64,000 nucleotides of DNA. Source: Micropterix aruncella. Taxonomy: Eukaryota > Arthropoda > Insecta > Lepidoptera > Micropterigidae. Below the pieces are notes generated by a model. The model was not told the DNA's origin and ran no database searches. It saw nothing but the letters and a program-made list of their open reading frames with translations. Below are positions 39,714-52,060 of the stretch, in pieces. Each line of letters opens with the position of its first letter. Within the stretch, counting starts at the first letter, position 1. The DNA lies in NCBI GenBank assembly GCA_944548615.1, contig OX155967.1, positions 590,201 to 654,200 on the forward strand, given 5' to 3'. A program made the translations under genes and the position numbers.

Positions 39714-40930
39714 TTAGCCTTTTTTTAAACTTGTCTTGTTGGTCTTCGGTTCTGAATTATTCCTAAATTTGAAATTTTGTCCAAAAAAAAGTTGCCTACA
39801 ATTAACGACTTTAGCTTCCACATAAAGTTCGTTGCTGGGATGGCGATATGGTCTGCGGAGAATAATTTTGAGTATAAATTTCTGCGCAACTTGCAATGGC
39901 TCTAGCAGGGTTTTACCACATCCACCCCCATCCAATTATGCCGTAAGTAATAAGCGATTCACATAAAGCATGATAAACAGTTTTTAGCGTTTTGAAATCC
40001 AGAATATTCCTCAGTTCTTTGAAAAGATATCCAAGAATTCGTACCTTTGTAGCCACGTAATGTATATGAGTGTCCCAACGTAGGAAGCAATCTAGAGTGA
40101 TGCCTAGGTATTTCCAAGATATTTCTCTTTGCAGAGGCTGACAGTTGCAAGACTCTACGCGATCGTGTTTGTGTACTACAATAGTTTTATTTTCAGTGGG
40201 TTGACCCCTAATATTTATACCAAATGACATGTATTTGGTTTTGCCAACATTAATCGTTAACATAAAGTTTCCTAGCCAATTAAATGTGTAATCCCAGTTT
40301 GAACCCTTGAATAGTATAACAGTGTCATCGGCATATGTGATGATTTTACCTACTGGTAACTGGCATAGCTCGTTTATGTAGACGAGGAATAAAATAGGTC
40401 CCAGAACACTGCCCTGTGGGACACCATACGTGAGATTCTGGCTTTCACTCTGGCGGCCCTGGATGGTGACACGTTGTACCCTGTTGGATAGATAACTATG
40501 AAACAATTTAAGACTTGTATAGTTTGCACAATAATATATTATGTGGAACGGAGTCAAAAGCCTTTGCGAGATCAAGGAAAACTCCTAGACACTTATCTCC
40601 TTTATCAACCGTTTCTACAATAAATTCTGTTAAGGCAGTTATAGCGTCTGTTGTGCTTAGACCTTCCCTAAAGCCGAACTGATTGAGAGTATTTTATTTT
40701 CAGTTAAAAAATTATAGTCTCGCCTTTGCAACTTTCTCGAAGATTTTGGAGATCGTGTTTAAAATATAGATAGGTCGACAATTATTGAGATCATGCTTAT
40801 CTCCCTCTTTATGCATTGGAATTACTTTTGCAATTTTTAATTTGTCTGGAAAGATTCCGCTTCTAAAACTCACATTAATAATAAAAGCAATATTACACGC
40901 TTCTAAAACTCACATTAATAACAAAGGCTG
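39714..40930 (-). pseudogene. decayed Jockey-superfamily reverse transcriptase, segmental copy 1
   Basis: Across several frames one can read FREGLSTTDAITALTEFIVE, then LTYGVPQGSVLGPILFLVYI, IITYADDTVILFKGSN, EISWKYLGITLDCFLRWDTH and VAQKFILKIILRRPYRHPSN. The catalytic YADD is present, but frame breaks occur near 39930, 40575 and 40700. Copy 2 (55980-57200) shares these breaks, so the decay predates the segmental duplication. Confidence 0.88.
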
Positions 40931-40987
40931 GCTGAGATAGGTTCCAGCTAGTTTAAATAAGCATGTCCCAACCCCGTCCCGTTAGGT

Positions 40988-41314
40988 AGGTACATGGACA
41001 CAGGTGACGAGATAACCCTTTTGTGTGAACTGGTGGTTACAATCCGCACAAAAAACCTTCGATTTGAGATGAACTGAATTTAGGTGTCTCGTTAAATCTC
41101 CTCGCAGTCCAAAGTGGCGATTACATTTCTTGCAAATAAAAGGCTTTAGCTTTCGGTGAATTGTATTAATATGCCTGATTAGATGTCCTTTTTGCGTGGA
41201 CGCATGGTTACATTCCGCACAAGTAAATGTTGTTTTCAGGTGAACTGAGTGTATGTGACTCGTTAAACTTGCTTTATATCTATAATGGCGATTGCATTTT
41301 TTACAAAGGAACAG
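40988..41314 (-). pseudogene. C2H2 zinc-finger array fragment, segmental copy 1
   Basis: The minus strand encodes about 108 residues without a stop. Three intact fingers are CKKCNRHYRYKASLTSHIHS-VH, CAECNHASTQKGHLIRHINT-IH and CKKCNRHFGLRGDLTRHLNS-VH, spaced C-x2-C-x12-H-x4-H. A fourth (CADCNHQFTQKGYL) has lost its first histidine. Linkers are LKTTFT and RKLKPFI-like. No start is visible, so it is an exon-sized fragment. C2H2 proteins bind DNA; whether this came from a host gene or was carried by an element cannot be seen. The second copy is at 57340-57664. Confidence 0.88.
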
Positions 41315-41624
41315 AACCGCAGTGGCGGGCAGAGAACCGACGCTCGTTACCGGTCGCGGCTGTGTTCACGTCGCGTAGGTATTTGTTTACTCGGCTAGCG
41401 CTGTGATAAACGCCTGAAAAAAGAAATTTCTAAACGACTCGAAATTAAAACCGCTCGTACTCACGAATCACTCTATGACTCCTCTCAAGATTAACGCTTC
41501 TCAGGTGCAAAGAGATTCCCTTTGATTTGGTTACACAGTTGATACAAATCTCTTCTGATACTCTTTCCTATAGCCAAAAGTTACGGAGCGTCAAATAGCA
41601 CGTACACTATATATGCAATAGGGA

Positions 41625-41810
<186 letters not shown>

Positions 41811-42104
41811 CATGTCTTTGTCCGTACGTCGTGTTCATTTTTTACTCTGGTTGTCTGCATCTATTTCTAGTCTCATGTCCGTGATCCCGAAGTTTAAAAG
41901 ACGCAGTCTTGTTATTCCTCTCGAAGTACATCAAGATCGGTCTTATGTATAGCTGTCGAATGTCTATTACGTTGAAGTCGGGAAACGGAGCGGTCTTCTT
42001 TTATAACCCTAATAAGGGCTTTTTGGGCCTTTATTGTCCAGTATAGGATTGATTAGGCCGCTCCACCCATCCTATTTCTCCGTATGTAAATATTGTTTGC
42101 CCTA

Positions 42105-42976
42105 GTGCGAATTGTTATGGTGTTTATTGCAGATGGCTGCCCTCTCTTATCTATACTGAATGCTAAATATTTCGTTTTATCAATGTTAAGCGTGAGTAAG
42201 GAGACATCAAGCCATTTCTTAATAGTATCCATATCTGCATTTGCCTTAGTAAATACACGCTGCCAGCTACTATCATTGAATATTACTACAGTGTCTTCTG
42301 CGAAGGAAATAGCTTTACTTGGTGTTAGATTGTAAAGATCATTTATATATATAAGGAATAATACAGGCCCCAAGACATTGCCCTGTGGAACGCCATATGA
42401 CAAACTTTTCGTTGCGCTGGAGTAGTCTCCAATTGAGGTGATTTGTGTCCGTCCGATTAAATAGCTTTCAAACCACTTATAAGGCGTTTCTCTTATTCCT
42501 ATTGCCATTAACCGATGTAAAAGAATATCATGGGCTACCGTATCGAACGCTTTTGATAAATCAAGACATTTTTCACCTTTGTCAACGAGCTCGACTATTG
42601 TTTTCGTTACTTCCGCAATGGCATCAGAAGTACTCACTTCTTGTCGGAATCCAAATTGTTTGTGGGACAAAAAGTTGTTATTATCCAGATAATCAACTAG
42701 CCTTTTCTTGACTACTTTTTCTATTATTTTTGAGAGAGTATTTAATATCGAGATCGATCGGTAATTATTGAGATCTGTTTTGTCACCGCTTTTAAATACA
42801 GGAACGACTTTTGCACATTTCAGGCACTCTGGAAATATACCTAGTTTAAAGCTTAAGTTTATTATGGACGTTATAGGTGAAGTCAAATGATTACTGGCAC
42901 GTTTATAGACTTCGCTGGTAAGGCCATCAATTCCTGAAGATGTAGATTGCTTAAGTGACGTAATGATTTTAGCCAC
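42105..42976 (-). pseudogene. family A reverse transcriptase, damaged
   Basis: Motifs: NYRSISILNTLSKIIEKVVK, motif A shortened to KCLDLSKAFDTVAHD (about four residues missing before it compared with the element at 36978), SYGVPQGNVLGPVLFLIYIN, and AISFAEDTVVIF where the expected FADD is FAED. Loss of a catalytic aspartate and the small deletion would inactivate the enzyme. The frame runs 70 bases on into family B sequence in a wrong frame. Confidence 0.9.
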
Positions 42977-42987
42977 CTCAATGGTCG

Positions 42988-43590
42988 TTATAGAAAAGAA
43001 ATTGAAGAAACTGAAGGCGTGGATCCGGTAGATGCCCTCCCATTACTTGCATAGTTTTCATGAAATATCTTTTTTGCCAGTAATTCGCCTACATTGGCAA
43101 AATGCGTGTTTATTATATTAGCCATTTCATATGGATTATCTGCGGATGTAATAACACGATTGTCTATATTTAACTTTCCAATTGTATGCTTAGAATTCGA
43201 GATACTAGCTGCTTCTTTTATAAGTTGCCACACCTTTTTTTTGTTATTGCTGTTCTCAGCAATTTTGGTTTTATAATAATCCTCTTTAGTCTTTTTTATC
43301 AAATGCTTGCATAAGTTCCTATACCTTAAGAAATTACCCTTTAAAACCAAGTCGTCAGGCTTATTTTTCGATACTAAATGCATTTTATCGCGTCGTCGGA
43401 TACAAAATAAAAGCCCATCAGTAATCCACGGTTTCAATTTTTTATGTTTATGTAATATTTTGTGATGCTGAGTACGAGTGTTATGTTTCGTCATTGTGGT
43501 GAGAGTTGTTATAAAAAAATCAGTAGCAACATCGACTTTAGTAGCACTATGGATTGGCGACCAGTCAACCTGTGCCAAATTATTGCACAA
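42988..43590 (-). pseudogene. endonuclease-RT linker of family A
   Basis: Contains KLKPWITDGLLFCIRRRDKM, LIKKTKEDYYKTKIAENSNN and KKKVWQLIKEAASISNSKHT. It is homologous to the linker that begins the element at 36978. Separated from the reverse transcriptase by a frame shift near 42985. Confidence 0.85.
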
Positions 43591-43729
43591 ACTATCAAAA
43601 TCTATGCTATGTTTTTTATTTCAATATTTTTGTTATGCGTTTCAGTTTTACATTCTGACAATTTTAGTAAAATCGGGTAGTGGTCAGTAATAGCAGTTTC
43701 AAATATGACAGCAGCGGATCTTTTTTTGT

Positions 43730-44365
43730 TCAACACATGAGATGATCGAGACAGTTAGCACCCCTAGTTGGTTTATTGATCAAAGGATATAAGCCATGTA
43801 AAGCCATTACATCCAGATAGTCGTGTACTTGGTTGTGTTTTTTTCCACACAATGAAATGTTGAGATCTCCACACCGTATCATTTCTTTGGAAGACACATC
43901 ATGGAGAAGGTTATCAAGTGTTTCTAGAAATAGCGAGATATTAGAAACTGATGGACTTCTATATATAGCAATAATATTAATTTCATTGTTTATATTCAAG
44001 AGTGAGCAGTTAGCTTTTTCTAGTTTTACTTCGGATGCTGAAATATTTTGAATACAGTGGTTTACGTAGACAATTATCCCATCATTTTGTGTGTAATTCA
44101 ATTTAGTATTGAATGAGGAAAAACCAGGAATATTCTTTTCTGAGAAAGATTTACCTATCCATGCTTCGGTGCATGCAACGATAATATCTAGGTCAATATT
44201 TAGATCTTGAATCATAAGAATTAGATTGTCATAATTGGAATTAATGCTTCTTATATTTAAGCATAACAATTTTAGGCTTCGTTTCTCTGTCATAATGTTC
44301 CTACACGTTATTACATCTGAAGTCACAGTGACCTGATCTGAATCAAGGAAATTATTAATGTCCAT
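43730..44365 (-). pseudogene. AP-endonuclease domain of family A
   Basis: Starts MDINNFLDSDQ. Motifs: LLCLNIRSINSNYDNL (N), ACTEAWIG (catalytic E), IIAIYRSP and RCGDLNISLCG (D-N). The frame stops at 43730, before the final SDH motif, whose surroundings continue in another frame. The true start is the ATG at 44365; 5' UTR-like AT-rich sequence precedes it. Confidence 0.85.
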
Positions 44366-44788
44366 ATTTAGCCTTAAGACAAGTGAGAGGCGTGCCTGAA
44401 AAGTGCATAATTATTGACCAGTTATGAAAAGCAAATAGGGAACAATTTTTAAAATCGAATAATATGCTTAAAATTTGGGTGCCAACAGTATTACATAATA
44501 TGAGTATACTATAGAGCTCGAGGACCTTAATTTGACTTTCCAACATGGTTCTAATTGATTCAGTATAAATATTAATTAAATAATGTAAAATAATTATCGC
44601 GATAAGTGGTCTGAAATATAATACAGTATCAGATATCCAAATATAAACTATAAATGCAACGCAAATTTCAAGATGAATTATAATCACTGAACAAATTAAA
44701 ATATCCATATAGAAAAATAAAATAAAAATAATCATAAAATAGAGAAAAATAATCCAATTTTACATATTAAGAATATATTTAACCACTT
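44366..44788. other. AT-rich 5' region of family A element
   Basis: No coding signal. Probably the 5' UTR of the minus-strand element, boundary near 44740 uncertain. Confidence 0.4.
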
Positions 44789-45289
44789 TGGTTTACCACT
44801 TCAGTAGGTACTAACCTATTTTGAGGTGGTACTAATATCGTTAAATTATTTTGAGGCGAGAGGGCAAGTCTTATATGGTACATGTTTTTTTAAAAAATAA
44901 ATAACATTAATAAAATTATATTAAACTAAATTAAAAATGATGACAATCTACGTAGTTCTATAAAATAAAATTTTATTTCTATATATTAGATATATATACA
45001 CATATAAATATATAAACATATACATAACTTATATAAATAAATTCATACATGTAATATGATAATATATAAAATAAAGTTATAATATATATAAGATGATCAC
45101 ACCCGAGTCCTCAACAATTTCTCGCAGTCTTCCCTAGATTTATTAAAAATCCATGTTACAACCACTCTTCTAATCGTAAGTACGTCGTAAGGTACGTCGG
45201 TCGTTTGTACGTCCATTATTAGTTTATTGTAAAACCTCTGAGCTAGAAATATTTATTTATTTATTTATTTAAGAATTAATTACTATTAA

Positions 45290-45350
45290 GACGCGGCCTG
45301 ACCGCAATAAATAATCAGAAACATCACAAAATAGTACAATTTTTGTCCGT
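45290..45350. repeat. left terminal inverted repeat of TTAA element
   Basis: Pairs with 55271-55317 with a few substitutions and an insertion of about ten bases. GC-rich first 17 bases, then AT-rich. Confidence 0.88.
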
Positions 45351-46023
45351 TTGGAATGCTACTGCGCGCAACGGGCAATCGCTGCGCGGCCGCAGGCCGG
45401 CGCCTGGGAGCTCGGGAAACATCATCATTTATAAAACGCATAGATAGGACCTTATGCACATACATATATTCGTCCCATAATTGCAGAACTAGCCTAACTC
45501 GATTTATTCAAATTTGTCAGGAGAGCACTTTTAAACTTTATTCTCCTTCTCTATTCTTCTATTTTCTTTTTATTTTTAATATGAATAATTCTTAAGTGTT
45601 GATTTTTTTATAGTTTGAATAGTTTATTAAAAGCTTTATTTTTATGAAATTTAATATGCAAAATGTTTATTTTAAATAGCATTTTGGGTAGTTAGGATAA
45701 TTCTGCTTTATTATAACTGATATCAGTACTATCTTATCTGTTGTTCTGCACAGAAATAGAAATGATTTTAGATGAAATTTTCAAATAACAGCTATCCTAC
45801 CTCATCATTCATTCTGCTTATAGAAAATTTATCTATTGAAAATATTTTTTTGTTGATTTCTCAGTTAGGATAATATCGAATTATGATAAATTATAAAAAA
45901 AATGCTATATAAAAAATATTATTGTTTAAAATATTACACATTCGAATTCTTAAATAATATTCTGTATTTAAATGATATATAAAACATTTACTAATAAAGA
46001 TAAAAGCCTAAATAGTATTTTTT

Positions 46024-47330
46024 TCATTCACTTTCATCGGTTTCGTTATGCGCTTCCAGAGATGTGGTATGTAGTCCTTCATAGAATGTATGATATTCAG
46101 CAGGAATTATCTTTTCCCGGCAAAGATACATCAAATCGGCTAGTTTGTCTTTTGATACCCGGTAAAGCCGTCATTTTTAATTGCTTCAATTGCGCATCTG
46201 TTAATTTCTGGATCGGCCTCCGACAACGTTCTACTGTGTTAACTTTGATAGCGTTATAGACATGTTCCAGATCATAGTTTATTTGTATTTTGTTTGGGTT
46301 TTCTGGATTTATCTTCAGCTGTTTTATTTTATTCCAGGATACTTTACATCCATTTTCATCTTTGTCCCAGTTTTTTATTGTGTTTTTTAACAAATCTTTC
46401 AAGTCAAAGATGTCTTTATTTCCCATTTCCTTTACTTATATATGCTTTTTTCTACAGGCAGTTCTAACAATGGAGTACCATTGGCTAGGCGTGAATACTG
46501 GAATTTTCCTTGCTGCTTTTACAATCACGCTATGGACTGAGTCACCCTCATTTTGTGTGTGTCCCTTTTCTAAAAACACATGACGTATCTTGCAGTTCAT
46601 TGTTGCTGCAAAAAACATAGTTTAGTTTAGTTTATCTGGGCTTTTTCCCGCACTTGGCCTCTTGATTGGGCCGCTGTGCGTGGCTCATGTTTTATTTATG
46701 TTACTCCAGCCAACCCAGGCTGTCCCAGAAGGTTAGCAGCCTGTTTGGGTTGCTACAGGCCTCCGGGACAGATGCTGGAGATTGTAGTATGCACAGAACA
46801 TATACAGGCAGTATATAATCCGGTTCCGGTTTTGTCCAGCGCAGTTATTCGAATAAAATGTGAATTGTGACACGCCTTCCGACACCTTTTGTCGGATGAA
46901 GGACAACACGCAGCTTCCGACTTCGCATGATCCTCTCAGGGCGATAGACTCATGCTACATATAACAGTAGCCTTATTGGGTAGCTCATATATCGTGAAGT
47001 TGTAGACAGGGTACTTTCGCTTGTAGTAAAGCTGAGACGCTTCTGATTTAGGGCATTGGAGTACTTGTTGTAAATCGTACACAGCTGCGCAGAAAGTTTT
47101 GTTTGTTTTTGCCCTTTCCTTGTCGGATTGTTTAATATTTCTGCTGATTTCTTTGTTTTTTATGTGACTTTTATACTGGGGCTTCATATTTGCTTTTTCA
47201 TCCGTGGTACTTGATTCATAATTTAAGCAGAAATCATATTGGTATTTTTTAGGGGTAAAGAACGAGTAGTTGAACTCCGTACAGAAAATTTTCCTGTACA
47301 TAGACATAGTTGACGGTTCTAATTGTTTTT
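46024..47330 (-). pseudogene. second gene of the TTAA element (HTQNEGD family), broken
   Basis: Block 1 (47330-46936): LEPSTMSMYRKIFCTEFNYS, FTPKKYQYDFCLNYESS, a K-rich stretch, and YPVYNFTIYELPNKATVICS. Block 2 (46618-46436): RHVFLEKGHTQNEGDSVHSV and IVKAARKIPVFTPSQWYSIV. Block 3 (46426-46024): FDLKDLLKNTIKNWDKDENG, VSWNKIKQLKINPENPNKIQ, and, after a frame shift, KLADLMYLCREKIIPAEYHT. I recognise the block order as a large uncharacterised family in insects and cnidarians. GHTQNEGDxxHS resembles the acidic third motif of an RNase-H-fold transposase. A 300-bp foreign stretch replaces the middle, including the expected FxxDNxxGQNKN region. Confidence 0.7.
46620..46935. other. foreign stretch inside the second TTAA-element gene
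   Basis: This GC-richer sequence begins AGTTTATCTGGGCTTTTTCC and does not continue the protein on either side. Probably an inserted repeat; I see no terminal repeat or target duplication. Confidence 0.5.
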
Positions 47331-48189
47331 GCTCACAATCTTGTATAAATAATTACCGTGCCTCTTTTTTGTTTGTTTAACGATCATCGAAAGGACAGTC
47401 ACTCCATTAGTGTCGCACTTGAATTACAGCGGTTTTTAAGGGGCACCTTCCTAGTATGGATATATTATGAGTTAAAAATATCACATAAGGTGACTATTAG
47501 TGCCAAAAGATTATCTTCTAGCCCGGGCATCAAAAAAGACTTGAAAAAGACTGTTAACACAATGTACAAGACAGTAGAAGGATCAGTAAAATAACAGCAA
47601 AAGAGTCAGTTTTTCTTTATTGTATACGTTAATATGACTCATTGAGGAGGAAATAACGGTATCCATTGCCTTAAACGCTTACACTTAATTTGTGATGCAT
47701 ATTTAAAAACAACAATATATAAAATCCGTAAACTAAGAATTTTAAGCAATATGAAGTCACACGAAATCACTGATCAATGAGAGCGTTTAAGTCCGGATAG
47801 GAAACCTCCAAAAACCGACCGGCGATACCGTAATTATAATATTATCTTTAATAATATCCTAATTTACATAAGTATGTCATAAGCATATACATAAAAAAAT
47901 ATGATGAATTAGATGAAAAACACCGTCCAGAAATCAGCTTGGCCATGCACCCCGCCCGAGTGGTATGTCGGTAGGTATATGGAAAAAATGTGAAAAAAGA
48001 ATGTTAAAAACAGAAAATATCGAAAATACATATTGCGGCGCCGGTTAAGATATTCGTAAGAATTTATAATGTGGTATCTCTCTGTGGCATGAAACGGGAT
48101 TTTCTTTAACCGACTATTCCGGGTAAAAGGCATGTTTGATAGAAATCCACAAGCCGTTGCTTCATCTTAGTTTCCCAAAAACTATTGCC
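47331..48189. other. no further coding recognised
   Basis: The upstream part of the second gene is expected here in minus orientation. Short plus- and minus-strand frames exist but none carries a motif that I recognise. Confidence 0.35.
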
Positions 48190-48263
48190 TATCGTAACAC
48201 TTTTTCGCCTAAAATTCACATACAACTATCGTAGCACTATTCACACATTCACATAGCACTATC

Positions 48264-49268
48264 ATGCACTATTCACATATCACTATTCACACGACAACGT
48301 CCGAAGAGGTCATCTCGGGTCTAGCCGCCCATGGCTTTGAGGCCACATACGTCAAAATGATCCACGGGGGGCGGCGACCCCTTTTTCATGTCGTCCTCCG
48401 GAAGACAGATCGCTGGCGCGAGGTGTTCCAGCTCCCGGACCTACACCACATAAAGGTCACAGTGGAGTCCTGGAGGGGACGAAAGGGCCCCAAACAGTGC
48501 CACCGATGCCAGCGATTCCGCCACAGCAGCCACAACTGTCACCGGCCGCAAGTCTGTGTCTGCTGCGGCGAGGAGCATGCAGCCAAAAACTGTCCGAGAC
48601 CAAAGACAGTCAAAGCAACATGCGGCAACTGCGGGGCGGATCACCCCGCAAACAACAGGAGGTGCCCTGCGTTCATGGCAGAAATCCGCCAGACAACGAG
48701 GCAGCAGCAAGGTGCTCCGCGAGCGGCGGCTGCTGCCCCTCAAGCAGAGCCGCGAACCGCTGCCCCGCGCGCCCCGCGCGCCCAGCGCTCCCAGACCGCC
48801 CCAGCCCCGGAACAGACTCAGTCTCCACGGGCTTCGCCGCGGAAACCGGCAAAACCACAGGCTATGCCTCAGCCTCCCCCCGCTCCACAGCTACAGAAAC
48901 AAAAACCGGTGGCGAGCCGGGAGGCTCCCCTTTCGTGGAGGCAGAAGCCGGCACCGTCGACCGCTTGTCAGCAGCCAGCTACTGCAAAGAAGTCAAATCG
49001 GCAGCGCTCGAAGTGGCCGACGAGAACGCCTCCACAGGAGACGAAGCTGGTCGAGAAGGCGACCCCCCCAACACACCGACCCCAGCCCCAACAGCCCAGC
49101 CAAGAGGCTGTAAACGTAACGGTGGCAGACCTGCTGTCGCTGGTAAGCGAGCTACTTGCCAACCCGGCGGAAGCAGGCTCCATCGTAGCGCGCACCCTAC
49201 AGCGCCTACTGGGGCCGTCGTCCGCCCTACAGTGCACAGCCATGCCTCCTGCATCGGCAGGCCACTAA
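48264..49268 (+). CDS. Jockey-clade ORF1 (gag-like), 5'-truncated
   Basis: The ATG at 48264 lies in the minisatellite, so the first nine or so residues are not element-derived. Element coding starts near 48291 (TSEEVISGLAAHGFEATYVK). A fragment of the pre-knuckle domain (GRRPLFHVVLRKTDRWREVF) is followed by three knuckles: CHRCQRFRHSSHNC, CVCCGEEHAAKNC and CGNCGADHPANNRRC. A long proline/alanine/glutamine-rich tail runs to the stop. This is the nucleic-acid-binding ORF1 of Jockey/X-element type. Base composition is far richer in GC than the surroundings. It overlaps the ORF2 frame, which is also open here. Confidence 0.9.
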   Translation: MHYSHITIHTTTSEEVISGLAAHGFEATYVKMIHGGRRPLFHVVLRKTDRWREVFQLPDLHHIKVTVESWRGRKGPKQCHRCQRFRHSSHNCHRPQVCVCCGEEHAAKNCPRPKTVKATCGNCGADHPANNRRCPAFMAEIRQTTRQQQGAPRAAAAAPQAEPRTAAPRAPRAQRSQTAPAPEQTQSPRASPRKPAKPQAMPQPPPAPQLQKQKPVASREAPLSWRQKPAPSTACQQPATAKKSNRQRSKWPTRTPPQETKLVEKATPPTHRPQPQQPSQEAVNVTVADLLSLVSELLANPAEAGSIVARTLQRLLGPSSALQCTAMPPASAGH

Positions 49269-52024
49269 GAATAGTGCATTGGAATGCGGATGGCATCAAA
49301 AGCAAGCTTCCGTCGGTGCGAGCCTTCCTGCAGGAACAGCAGGTCGACGTCCTCCTCGTATCGGAGACAAAGCTCCTGAAATTCGTCTCGGTGCGCATAC
49401 CCAACTACATCGCGTACCGGACGGACAACGTGACGACAGAAGGTCGCGCGTACAGGGGCACCGCCGTCTTCGTGAGGAGGACGATGCTCCACCAACAAAT
49501 CGACGTGCCGCAGCTAGACTCGCTGTACGCAACGGGAATTCAGCTAAGAGCAGGCGGAGTAGACTTGCGTATTTTTGCAGTCTACAAACCGCCCAGCAAC
49601 CGACTGGAGACTGGCGACATCGACAAACTCCTACACCCGACGATACCTACGATCGTAGCCGGCGACCTGAACAGCAAGCATCCGGCGTGGAACTCGACGC
49701 GCGCCAACGTCGATGGCGCGCAATTGCTTAACCACGCCGAGAAAAGAGGCTTCACGGTCGCCGGACCGGAACAACACACACGTGTTCCGAGCACGCCAAC
49801 CCACTCGTCAGAGGTACTCGATGTCGCCCTCCTGCACAACGTGACATTTCCCTACGTGCAGGAAGTCATTTATGAGCTACAGTCGGATCACCTGCCGGTT
49901 CTCTTAGAGCTACAAACCGACGTTGCTACAGCGAGTCACTATAGAGAGCGCCGCCGTATTGACTGGACACGTTACGAAAAGCTGCTTGGTAAGGCAATCC
50001 TAGACTATAAGACACCGGTCACCATCGGAGATATCGAGAGCCGGGTGTCCAACCTTCAGGAGGCCATCAAGACCGCGCTGGAAGCCAGCTCCTCGACGAT
50101 AGAGGCGAAAGCGACACGTCCCCGCCTCCCGCAACGACTGCGAGACAAGCTGCGGGAGAAGCGGCGCTTGCATCGCTTCTGGGCCGAAAATCGGTGTCCG
50201 GAAGCTAAGCGCCGCTTAAACAAAGCGAACGTTAGCTTGCAAGAGGAACTGCAGACGTACGCAGCCGAGTCGTGGGAGGAATTCCTCGACTCGATAGGCG
50301 ACGACATGCCATCTATATACAGGCTGAATCGTCGCCTGCTGAGTACGGCTGAACCAGCGCGGCCACTACTGGATTCGACCGGGAACCTCCACTATGTCGC
50401 CGACGACAGAGCGACTCTCTTCGCGGACCACCTGGAGAAGACCTTCGTCCCGCACGACATAGAAGACCAGGAGCACTCCAAGGTGGTCCACGAGCACCTA
50501 GCTGCGGAGGAGGAATCGCCACCGGAGCTTGGCAGAGAGATCCCGCCGATAACTCCGGCTGAGCTCCAGCGTCGAATCCAGCAACTCAAGCTGAAGAAGG
50601 CACCCGGCCCCGACGGCATCAGTAGCGGCGCGCTGAAGAGGCTTCCGCGTCGCCAGCTGCCGGCCCTCGCAGGGCTGCTAAACTCCTGCATCAGACTCGG
50701 TCATTTTCCAGAGAAGTGGAAGACGGCTAAGGTGATAATGCTGCCGAAACCTCACAAAGACCTGCGGCAACCGGGCAACTACCGCCCGATCTCGCTGCTG
50801 CCTACGCTCGCGAAGGTCTTCGAGCGATGCGTGCTGGCGCGACTAACGCCGCACCTCGCCCCGCGCAACGAGCAGTATGGATTCCGTACGGGCCACTCGA
50901 CTACCCTGCAACTCACGCGGGTAGTACATCGCCTGACGGAATCCTACAATAAGCACCAGCATACGGCAGCCGTCTTCCTGGACGTCGAAAAGGCGTTCGA
51001 CCGAGTCTGGCACGAGGGCCTCCGCTACAAGCTGGCGACACAGACCACGGCACCGCGCCTGCTCCGTAACGTGGTGGCTTCCTTCCTCTCCGGAAGAGGG
51101 TTCTTCGTCGCGGTGGAGGGCGAGCAGTCCACAATTCGTCCCATCGCGGCGGGAGTCCCGCAGGGAAGCTGCTTATCGCCGGCGCTATACGGTGTCTACA
51201 CAAATGACATACCGCTCAGCGCCGGCGCGGAGCTGGCGCTATTCGCGGATGACGCTATGTATATGGCAACTTCAATCAACATCAAGGTCGCGGCCAAGAA
51301 ACTGCAGCAGCAACTAGACCTTATGCCAGAATGGCTAAGGAAATGGCGGATTGTCGTTAACGCGGTTAAGTCCGAAGCGATCATCACCGGCTCACTCAAA
51401 GTTTACCCGGAGCCGGTGAAACTCGGCGGCACCCCGGTACCGTGGAAGAACACGGTCAAGTACCTCGGGGTGCATATCGACCGTCGCCTTAACTTTGCGC
51501 ACCACGCGAAAGCAACAATTGCCGCTTCGAAATCCGCCTTCTACGCGCTGCTGCCCGTTCTCCGTTCGGCCGCGATCCCGGCGAAGACACGTCTGCTGAT
51601 GCTGAAGATGTACGTGAGGACGAAACTCGCGTACGCGGCACCGGCCTGGTACCACCTCATCTCGGCATCGCAGCGGAGTAACATCCAGCGAGTGCTGAAC
51701 GTGGGGCTAAGAAAAGTGTCGGGAGCCCCTTGGTACGTCCGAAATGCGACTCTGGAACGCGATTTTAGCGAAACAGAGTCCGTGGAGGAACACGTAAAGC
51801 GCCTCGCGCGCGCTATGTACCGCAGGGCCGACACCTCGCCTCACGAGCACATCCGCCAGCTCGCTCCTCTGCACACCAGACCACCAGATGTCCGGAAGCC
51901 GTACCCGCGCAGTCTGCTTGATTAGCGGACCACCAGCGCGGGTATCGCAGCACAGCACCCTTGCCACAAAATATGTCATTACCAACTCCCGTCACAATCC
52001 TTCACGATAAGACTTGTTTTTAAG

Positions 52025-52060
<36 letters not shown>

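Noticed and set aside
46676..46870. Short plus-strand frame in the foreign stretch inside the HTQNEGD gene.
   Set aside because: No motif, opposite strand to the gene, and too short to support.
48441..51995. Many minus-strand and third-frame frames across the Jockey element.
   Set aside because: High GC content lowers stop density; none shows a recognisable domain and all overlap ORF1/ORF2.
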